Shown: one piece after another, positions 57,543 to 64,000 of the stretch
Layout of the letters: each line of letters begins with the position of its first letter
Numbering within the stretch: position 1 is the first letter of the stretch
NCBI RefSeq assembly: GCF_038502225.1
Contig: NC_091341.1
Span: forward strand, 4,360,753-4,424,752
From: Cherax quadricarinatus
Taxonomy: Eukaryota; Arthropoda; Malacostraca; Decapoda; Parastacidae
Direction of reading: 5' to 3'
DNA: 64,000 bases
Program-made: the position numbers and the translations under genes
Notes under the pieces: generated by a model
The model's database searches: none
Seen by the model: the letters and a program-made list of their open reading frames with translations, nothing else
What the model was told of the DNA's origin: nothing

Positions 57543-58238
57543 GATTATCAGGAGAAGAGTGATGGAACACCTAGAAAGGAATTATCTCATCAACAGCAGC
57601 CAACATGGTTTCAGGGACGGGAAATCCTGTCACAAACCTACTGGAGTTCTGTGACATGGTGACAGCAGTAAGACAAGAGAGAGAGGGGTGGGTGGACTGC
57701 ATTTTCTTGGACTGCAAGAAGGCGTTTGACATAGCTCCACACAAGAGATTAGTGCAAAAACTGGAGGACCAAGCAGGGATAACAGGGAAGGCACTACAAT
57801 GGATCAGGGAATACTTGTCAGGAAGACAGCAGCGAGTCATGGTACGTGGAGATGTGTCAGTGGGCGCCTGTGACCAGCGGGGTCCCACAGGGGTCAGTCC
57901 TAGGACCAGTGCTGTTTCTGGTATTTGTGAACGACATGACGGAAGGAATAGACTCCGAAGTGTCCCTGTTTGCAGATGACGTGAAGTTGATGAGAAGAAT
58001 TCATTCGATCGAAGACCAGGCAAAGCTACAAAGGGATCTGGACAGGAGGCAGACCTGGTTCAGCAATTGGCTTCTGGAGTTCAACCCCACCAAGTGCAAA
58101 GCCATGAAAATTGGGGAAGGGCAAAGAAGACCGCAGACGGAATACAGTCTAGTGGGCCAGAGACTACAAACCTCACTCAAGAAAAAAGATCTTGGGGTGA
58201 GTATAACACCAGGCACATCTCCTGAAGCGCACATCAAT

Positions 58239-58449
58239 CAAATAACTGCTGAAAGTTAAGACACTTGTGCAACATCTGGGTATCTTTATTGTAAACGTTT
58301 CGCCATCCACTGGCTTTATCAATACAAATTCTTGGACATAATTAGAAAACAGAAGAACTATATACAAATGAAGATAACCAGATGTTGCACAAGTGTCTTA
58401 ACTTTCATCTTGTCGGTATTGTATACCTGTCTTGCACAAATAACTGCTG
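58239..58449 (-). mobile_element. complete foldback/hammerhead element with 13-bp target duplication
   Basis: CAAATAACTGCTG is exact at 58239-58251 and 58437-58449. The 185-bp element (58252-58436), read on minus, runs: GGTATACAATACCGACAAG near the start, AAGTTAAGACACTTGTGCAA, a body, hammerhead 58289-58327, AATAAAGATACCC, and TTGCACAAGTGTCTTAACTT at the end. The 3' end is an inverted repeat of about 33 bp of the 5' region. The insertion interrupts LINE ORF2. No ORF, so it must be mobilised in trans. Confidence 0.85.
58289..58327 (-). ncRNA. minimal hammerhead ribozyme candidate (TTGATAA core), best of subfamily
   Basis: Minus strand: TTGTA, TTGATAA, A, hairpin GCCA-GTGGA-TGGC, GAA, ACGT, T, TACAA. 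TTGTA/TACAA is a five-pair stem I. Core positions 3 and 8 are U and A, which can pair with each other in place of C3-G8. AATAAAG overlaps the 3' arm. Confidence 0.65.
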
Positions 58450-59059
58450 CAGCGTATGGGCGCCTAGCAAACCTCAGAACAGCATTCCGACACTTTAATA
58501 AGGAATCGTTCGGGACCCTGTACACCGTGTATGTTAGGCCCATATTGGAGTATGCGGCACCAGTTTGGAACCCACACCTAGCCAAGCACGTAAAGAAACT
58601 AGAGAAAGTGCAAAGGTTTGCAACAAGACTAGTCCCAGAGCTAAGAGGTATGTCCTACAAGGAGAGGTTAAGGGAAATCAGCCTGACGACACTGGAGGAC
58701 AGGAGAGATAGGGGGGACATGATAACGACATACAAAATACTGAGAGGAATTGACAAGGTGGACAAAGACAGGATGTTCCAGAGATTGGACACAGTAACAA
58801 GGGGACACAGTTGGAAGTTGAAGACACAGATGAATCACAGGGATGTTAGGAAGTATTTCTTCAGCCACAGAGTAGTCAGGAAGTGGAATAGTTTGGAAAG
58901 CGATGTAGTGGAGGCAGGATCCATACATAGCTTTAAGCAGAGGTATGATAAAGCTCACGGTTCAGGGAGTGTGACCTAGTAGCGATCAGTGAAGAGGCGG
59001 GGCCAGGAGCTTGGACTCGACCCCTGCAACCTCAACTAGGTGAGTACACATACACACAC

Positions 59060-59540
59060 AGAATAAAAAAAAAGTCGTATGTGGCTGCTTAAAGTGATAT
59101 AGTAATATGTAAATGTCTTAAATTACGGAGGATAGAAATTTTTGTAAAAAATTGTTGGGCGTAGGTCGTGTCTGTATGACAGACATGCGTTAGTTGTAGA
59201 GGAATTGTCTGCACCAAGGTACAATAGCACTGCTGTGTTAGGCAAGTATTATACATTAGTAACATGCAAAATCTACAAGCACATGAACAACAGACATGTC
59301 CATAACCTGGGTATCTTCATTGTATCTCAGTTGTCTACTTCTAGGTTTCGTACACCATTAATGTATAATGCCTGTCATACACAGCAACATAGAATTAGTG
59401 TACAACTCCCTTTGTTGTGTAACTTATTGGTATGATCTACTTCCACCAGTGGGCCCCACCCACTTGCCACGCCGCCTCGAGCTGCTGCACCTCTCATGTC
59501 TCCGGGATGTTTACATCCCGGGGTAACTTACTTCAGTGTC
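59060..59540. other. unassigned sequence
   Basis: 59205-59435 holds a 76-codon frame without motif; CACATGAACA..CATGTCC and CTGGGTATCTTCATTGTATC (59310) suggest a decayed foldback-element end. Confidence 0.4.
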
Positions 59541-59544
59541 ATCG

Positions 59545-59745
59545 AGACTGATGGACTGAACACTTCCTTTCAAAGCTGAGGGACTGATAACCTCAGAATA
59601 TTTCAGGTCTTCTACCGTCTCCAGTAATTCTATATTGAATTTATAATGCCACTAACTGGCGAAATTCTTCGACAGCAGAAATATTCAAGTACTGAACATG
59701 TGTCTAATTTACTTGCCGGTTTTAAATACCATTAATATATACTAA
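59545..59745 (+). mobile_element. foldback element, decayed
   Basis: GCTGAGGGACTGATAACCTC block, AATGCCACTAACTGGCGAAA (stem II and GAAA retained), AACATGTGTCTAATTTAC end and CCGGTTTTAAATACC. Confidence 0.6.
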
Positions 59746-59857
59746 GTCAGAAATTTGAAGAAATACGTATGTTTAACATCTGAGTATGGAAATAAATGGT
59801 ATAAAATACCGACACAATGGAAAAATAAACACATAAGCAGTATAATGGGATTTTTAT

Positions 59858-59896
59858 TGACAACGTTTCGCCCACACAGTTGGCCTTATCAAGTCA
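59858..59896 (-). ncRNA. minimal hammerhead ribozyme candidate (TGAC/GTCA arm)
   Basis: Minus strand: TGAC, TTGATAA, G, hairpin GCCAAC-TGT-GTGGGC (one A-G mismatch), GAA, ACGT, T, GTCA. Confidence 0.6.
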
Positions 59897-59904
59897 TAAG
59901 AACA

Positions 59905-60165
59905 AAAGAAAGAAGGAACACTGCAGGAGGCCTACTGGCCCATGCGAGGCAGGTCCAAGTCTCCTACCGGCTTAAGCCAATGCCCCAACCTAGTCAGGTC
60001 AGGTCACATTCACTTGAGGAACACGGCAACTGACCTAGTAGCACAAGCTAATCTGATCCAACTCTCACCCACTCATGTATTTATCTAACCTATTTTTAAA
60101 ATTACACAACGTTTCAGCCTCTAAAACTGTACTCGGGAGTTTGTTCCACTCATCCACAACTCTTA
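59905..60165 (-). pseudogene. LINE C-terminus and 3'UTR fragment
   Basis: Minus strand VDEWNKLPSTVLEAETLCNF + KNRLDKYMSG: the ..WN.LP..VV.A..FK..LD motif that ends CR1-like ORF2 proteins. A 3'UTR follows (GGGCCAGTAGGCCTCCTGCA, then TTCTTTCTTTTGTTCTTAT). Confidence 0.65.
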
Positions 60166-60334
60166 CCAAACCAGTGCTTTCCTATATCCTTCCTGAATCT
60201 GAATTTTTCCAAACAGATGTACCTGGGTGAAAAGTACCCGAGTATTTATAAGATAGAGTCAGGTGGAGAATGCAGCATTCTTCACCTGATTCCATCCTAT
60301 AAATACTCACGAACATTTCACCCAGGAACATCTG

Positions 60335-60373
60335 TGACTTGATAAAGCCCATTGTGTGAGCGAAACGTTGTCA
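60335..60373 (+). ncRNA. minimal hammerhead ribozyme candidate (TGAC/GTCA arm)
   Basis: TGAC 60335-60338, TTGATAA 60339-60345, A60346, hairpin GCCCAT-TGT-GTGAGC 60347-60361 (one C-A mismatch), GAA 60362-60364, ACGT 60365-60368, T60369, GTCA 60370-60373. Predicted cleavage 60369/60370. AATAAAGG follows. Confidence 0.65.
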
Positions 60374-60415
60374 ATAAAGGATCACATTATACTGCTTGTG
60401 TGTTTATTTTTCCAA

Positions 60416-60930
60416 CATCTGAGTTTCTTGTAGAGGTTTCGCTTTATGAATACAAGGACATAATCTGAAGACTGTAGAAATACATACAAAAATTAACAGA
60501 AGGCAAAGTAATCAGTCCCCCAGCCTAGAAGCAGGTGGTGATGACCATAGTTCTGAAGAATCTGATGCACAGGCAGGAAGACTGGTGCTTATATACTGGA
60601 GTCACAGGACGTGCAGCAGACGAGGTATTGTCACTGGTAGGAGGAACTTTCCAGTGGAAGTAGGTCATGCCCAAGAGTTGGGCCAGGAGCTAGCAAGTAG
60701 GTTGTGGTGATGTTTTCTGTATCAAGATTCCACGACGTTGCTGTGTCTGACAAGTTGTATGTCAAGGGCATACAATACCGACAAGCTTAAGAATTAGACA
60801 TATGTGCAACATCTGATTATCTTTACTTATAGACGTTTCGCCATCCAGTGGCGAAACGTCTACAGGACACCCAGATGTTGCACACGTATCTAATGGTTCA
60901 CCTTGTCGGTATTGTATATCACTGATAAAT
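60416..60930 (-). mobile_element. foldback element with stem II deleted, plus a fused second end
   Basis: Minus: TATA-like TATATAAGC at 60589-60598, then at 60432-60465 arm TTGTA, TTCATAA, AGC, GAAACCTC, TACAA: stem I kept, hairpin lost. 60767-60900 is a second end pair in which two hairpin halves are joined (GACGTTTCGCCATCCAGTGG then CGAAACGTCTACA), between CATATGTGCAACATCTG and CAGATGTTGCACACG. Confidence 0.65.
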
Positions 60931-61079
60931 AGGTTAGATGTTGGGCAACGCTAGGCTAATATATTTCTACAAGTACATGTACAGGGTATACAGTCCTAGC
61001 TGACAACAAAGACTTACTACTATATAGAAAGCCGCTTGTTATGCAGAGCATTTCCGACAAATTAGGTCACTTTTGTCCC

Positions 61080-61252
61080 AGGATGCGACCCACACCAGTC
61101 CACTAACACCCAGGTACCCATTATTACTGACGAGTGAACAAGGACAACCAGTGTAAGCAAACACGCCCAATGTTTCCACTCCTTAGCCGGGAACCGAACC
61201 CGGACCCCTCACCATGTGAAGCGAGAGCTTTGCCACCAGGCCGCGGGCCACC
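61080..61252 (-). mobile_element. tRNA-derived SINE, well preserved
   Basis: Minus strand: A-box region GGCCTGGTGGCAAAGCTCTC, B box GGGTTCGGTTCCC, then the SINE body (TTGTTCACTCGTCAGTAATA, ATGGGTACCTGGGTGTTAGT). The body also occurs at 46060-46165. Confidence 0.8.
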
Positions 61253-61339
61253 ACAGGTTATACTAGTTTTCCACAGGTTTTCCCAATTACACAACACAAA
61301 ATTATCTCTGTGTTAGAACTCTCTCAACACTGAACACTA

Positions 61340-61495
61340 GAATTCATCATGACTCACGAAACAGTAGTAGTACCATCACCAACCACAGAACGGGTGTGGC
61401 TTGAACCCAGCGGTTAACGCACTGGCCTGGAGTTTTAAGATCCACTCGCCATGAGTTCAGACCCAACCCGTTCCCGGATTTATTAGAATTTGTCC
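61340..61495. mobile_element. diverged palindromic tRNA-like element
   Basis: CATGACTCACGAAACAG tail then GAACGGGTGTGGCTTGAACC and, inverted, GAGTTCAGACCCAACCCGTT, with TAACGCACTGGCCTGGAGTT between; relates to 61899-62156. Confidence 0.5.
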
Positions 61496-61623
61496 TTAAT
61501 AAAATATGAGGTCGCCATCGCTTCCTGTAAACTTACAAATACTGTTTTCTTTATTTAGCTTAGATTAGTTTTGTAGCCTCTATAAACCTGTAGACCCATG
61601 TATATATATATATATATATATAT

Positions 61624-62282
61624 GTCGTGCCGAATAGCCAGAACTTGCGATCTTGGCTTAAATAGCAACGCTCATCTTGCCATATAGGACAAGGGAAAAT
61701 TTGTGTATGCAATAATTTCGCCAAAATCATTCTGAACCTAACGAAAAAAATATATATTTCACTGTTTGTTTAGTATTAAATTATTGTAAACAAATCTAAA
61801 ATATATTTAGTTGGGTTAGGCTAAAATAAATTGTTCTTGTTATAATAAGGTTAGGTAAGTTCTCTAAGATTCCTTTGGTCCAAAATTATAAATATTTAAA
61901 CCATACCCCCGGCCGGGATTGAACCCGCGGTCAGAGAGTCTCAAAACTCCAGCCCGTCGCGTTAGCCACTAGACCAGCTAGCCACAATAAGATTCATCCA
62001 ACTAGGTATATTTCTACCTAGTTGGATGAATCTTATTGTGGCTAGCTGGTCTAGTGGCTAACGCGACGGGCTGGAGTTTTGAGACTATGGCCGCGGGTTC
62101 AATCCCGGCCGGGGGTATGGTTTGTTTGCAATCGTGTCATTACGATTTCTTGAGTCTTATAAATATTTACATTAACATTAATGAAAAAAATATATCTTTA
62201 AACGTATAAGAGAAAATTTTAGAAAGGACTTAATTTTAAATGAGTTCTTGCTAACTGACCAGTTTTACATATTCGGCACGAC
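61624..62282 (+). mobile_element. TIR element with nested tRNA-pair insertion
   Basis: Left end TGTCGTGCCGAATAGCCAGA after (TA)n; right end CAGTTTTACATATTCGGCAC + GACA before (TA)n. It is split at 61886-62169 by a target-duplicated insert. Without the insert it would match 36719-37106 in length and sequence. Confidence 0.8.
61886..62169. mobile_element. palindromic tRNA-pair retroposon with 13-bp target duplication
   Basis: TTATAAATATTTA is exact at 61886-61898 and 62157-62169. The 258-bp insert has two tRNA-like units head to head around CTAGGTATATTTCTACCTAG: right unit GTGGCTAGCTGGTCTAGTGG .. GGGTTCAATCCC (good B box), left unit its inverse, followed on the right by the tail ATCGTGTCATTACGATTTCT. 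Confidence 0.8.
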
Positions 62283-62283
<1 letters not shown>

Positions 62284-62357
<74 letters not shown>

Positions 62358-62400
62358 ACAGCGCTCGGAATTTCATTTTTCTTTCACAGTGGTTGTTCTG

Positions 62401-62476
<76 letters not shown>

Positions 62477-62500
62477 ATGTATATATATATATATATATAA
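62284..62500. repeat. (TA)n tracts around a hammerhead-family remnant
   Basis: TA runs 62284-62353 and 62411-62500. 62353-62410 is the 3' half of the GCGC-family element (CACGACAGCGCTCGGAATTT .. GTGGTTGTTCTG). Confidence 0.9.
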
Positions 62501-62501
62501 T

Positions 62502-62882
62502 GTCGTGCCGAATAGGTAAACCTTGCGATTTTGGTTTAAATAGCAACACTCTTCTTGCCGAATAAGGGAAGCGGATATTAATGTATGCAATAATTTCGCA
62601 AAAATCATTCTGAACCTAACGAAAAGAATGTATTTCATTGTGTCTGTTTATTATTAAATTATTGTAAACTTATAAAGAATATATTTAGTTGGAATAGGAT
62701 AAATTAAATTGCGATTGTTATAATAAGGTTAGGTAAGTTTCCTAAGGTTCTTTTGGTACAAAATCATTAATTTTTACATTAACATAAATGAAAAAATATA
62801 TCTTTAAATGTATAAATGAAAATTTTAGAAAGGACTTAATTGACTAATTTGACAAATTGACTAGTTTTACCTATATGGCACT
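62502..62882 (+). mobile_element. TIR element, right end decayed
   Basis: Left end GTCGTGCCGAATAGGTAAAC; right end TTGACTAGTTTTACCTATAT + GGCAC, so the last bases of the repeat have changed. Confidence 0.75.
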
Positions 62883-63125
62883 GCTGCCAGACGCAAAATT
62901 ATCATAATGCTGCCAGACGCAAAATTGTCATAGCACTGCTGCCAGACGCAAAAGTGTCATAGCACTGCTGCCAGATGCAAAATTGTCATAGCACTGCTGC
63001 CAGACGCAAAATTGTCATAGCACTGCTGCCAGACGCAAAATTGTCATACCACTACTGCCAGACGCAAAATTGTCATACCACTACTGCCAGACGCAAAATT
63101 GTCATAGCACTGCTGCCAGACGTAG
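62878..63125. repeat. 29-bp minisatellite, about 8 copies
   Basis: Unit CTGCTGCCAGACGCAAAATT + GTCATAGCA. Confidence 0.95.
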
Positions 63126-63274
63126 AAACAATTAGCATAATCCTGCTTTCAACTGTAAGAGCCATTATATTATCCTAAAAAATATAAGATATATGAACTA
63201 TTATCAAATCAATATTATAAAATATAAAAGCATTTATCCTAGCAATGATCAAAGTAATGTTATTAATATACGAG

Positions 63275-64000
63275 GCATTATCCTAGCATTGTTACAACAC
63301 CCTGGTAGCATTATCCTAGCATTGTTACAAGACCCAGGTAGCATTATCCTACCATTGTTACAACACCCTGGTAGCATTATCCTAGCATTGTTACAAGACC
63401 CTGGTAGCGTTATCCTAGCATTGTTACAACACCCTGGTAGCATTATCCTAGCATTGTTACAAGACCCTGGTAGCATTATCCTAGCATTGTTACAAGACCC
63501 TGGTAGCATTATCCTAGCATTGTTACAAGACCCTGGTAGCATTATCCTAGCATTGTTACAAGACCCTGGTAGCATTATCCTAGCATTGTTTCAAGACCCA
63601 GGTAGCGTTATCCTAGCATTGTTACAACACCCTGGTAACATTATCCTAGCATTGTTACAAGACCCTGGTAGCATTATCCTAGCATTGTTACAAGACCCAG
63701 GTAGCATTATCCTAGCATTGTTACAAGATCCTGGTAGCGTTATCCTAGCATTGTTACAAGACCCTGGTAGCATTATCCTAGCACTGTTACAAGACCCTGG
63801 TAGCATTATCCTAGCATTGTTACAAGACCCTGGTAGCATTATCCTAGCATTGTTACAAGATCCTGGTAGCATTATCCTAGCATTGTTACAACACCCTGGT
63901 AGCATTATCCTAGCACTGTTACAAGATCCTGGTAGCATTATCCTAGCATTGTTACAAGACCCTGGTAGCATTATCCTAGCATTGTTTCAAGACCCAGGTA
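63275..64000. repeat. 33-bp minisatellite, at least 22 copies, runs off the window
   Basis: Unit GCATTATCCTAGCATTGTTA + CAAGACCCTGGTA. Divisible by 3, so minus frames of 11-residue repeats (MLPGSCNNARI) are open; artefact. Confidence 0.95.

Larger units (their letters stand above)
57542..59060 (+). pseudogene. LINE ORF2: RT and C-terminal domain, best copy in the window
   Basis: RT finger: IIRRRVMEHLERNYLINSSQ, HGFRDGKSC; shift near 57630; then LLEFCDMVTAVRQER, IFLDCKKAFDIAPHKRLVQK (motif A Asp), LSGRQQRVMV; shift near 57870; then APVTSGVPQGSVLGPVLFL, VFVNDM, VSLFADDVKLM (FADD catalytic box, about 57965), LLEFNPTKCKAMKIG and KKDLGVSITPGTSPEAHINQ. An inserted foldback element (58252-58436) splits the frame at QITA. 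It resumes AAYGRLANLRTAFRH, VRPILEYAAPVWNP, VQRFATRLVPELRGM, KYFFSHRVVRKWNSLESDVV to the stop at 58979. The 3'UTR ends TAGGTGAGTACACATACACA. 5'-truncated at the (CA)n. CR1-like by motif order (inference). Confidence 0.9.
59799..60415. mobile_element. inverted pair of foldback elements enclosing a LINE tail
   Basis: Left end GGTATAAAATACCGACACA and AAACACATAAGCAGTATAAT; right end ATTATACTGCTTGTGTGTTT is its inverse. Hammerheads at 59858-59896 (minus) and 60335-60373 (plus) face outward. Between them 59905-60165 is a minus-strand LINE C-terminus (VDEWNKLPSTVLEAETLCNF, KNRLDKYMSG) with its 3'UTR. Confidence 0.75.

Noticed and set aside
61080..61252. Functional tRNA gene on minus strand
   Set aside because: Good A and B boxes, but it continues into a conserved SINE body and lacks a proper 3' acceptor strand.

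Overview
This is repeat-dominated eukaryotic nuclear DNA with no intact host gene that I can support. The mix of non-LTR retrotransposon tails, tRNA-derived SINEs, very long (TA)n/(GT)n tracts and about twenty unrelated minisatellites suggests a decapod crustacean (crayfish or shrimp type). That assignment is an inference from repeat style, not from a marker gene.

Layout. 1-4.1 kb is the 3' part of a Ty3/gypsy-type LTR retrotransposon with the unusual order integrase, then RT, then RNase H (Gmr1-like), broken by one frameshift and one stop. 4.4-6.8 kb holds four minisatellites. 6.8-10.3 kb holds LINE fragments and foldback elements. 11.2-13.2 kb is a 42-bp minisatellite with higher-order structure. 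13.3-13.6 kb is a palindromic tRNA-pair element. 14.1-15.2 kb is a LINE RNase H remnant. 16.5-24 kb is mostly tandem arrays, plus a TIR element and a LINE 3' end. 24.9-32.3 kb holds foldback elements, two LINE RT pseudogenes and a gag-like zinc-knuckle ORF. 33-39.8 kb holds LINE pieces and TA-associated TIR elements. 40-41.5 kb is a satellite. 42.3-44.9 kb holds more LINE pieces. 45.5-52.7 kb is mainly minisatellites. 54.7-55.8 kb is an unidentified decayed coding region. 57.5-59.1 kb is the best-preserved LINE RT, split by a target-site-duplicated foldback element. 59.5-64 kb holds more foldback elements, a clear SINE, TIR elements nested with a tRNA-pair element, and two minisatellites.

Main result. 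A set of dispersed foldback repeats shares a signature I read as a minimal, stem-III-poor hammerhead ribozyme: arm, core CTGATGA or TTGATAA, one extra A/U, a short hairpin, GAAA, a tiny palindrome (ACGT or AGCGCT), a pyrimidine, then the complementary arm. About 20 loci in at least three sequence families keep the pairing although the arm sequence changes (GGA/TCC, TTGTA/TACAA, TGAC/GTCA, TTCC/GGAA, TATCC/GGATA). Core positions 3 and 8 change together from C-G to U-A, the pair that closes the natural hammerhead core. The best copies have a TATA-like motif about 115-140 nt upstream and AATAAA just downstream. Two insertions are bounded by exact 12-13 bp target-site duplications inside LINEs. 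Minimal hammerheads with diminished stem III are known from Penelope-like retroelements, so the likely explanation is a Penelope-like LTR or a retrozyme-like non-autonomous element. No Penelope RT is visible here. A 1.5-kb satellite at 40-41.5 kb is apparently an amplified terminus of the same element.

Long open frames in the arrays (for example 501 codons at 11.7-13.2 kb) follow from repeat periods divisible by three or from stop-free units, and are not called as genes.
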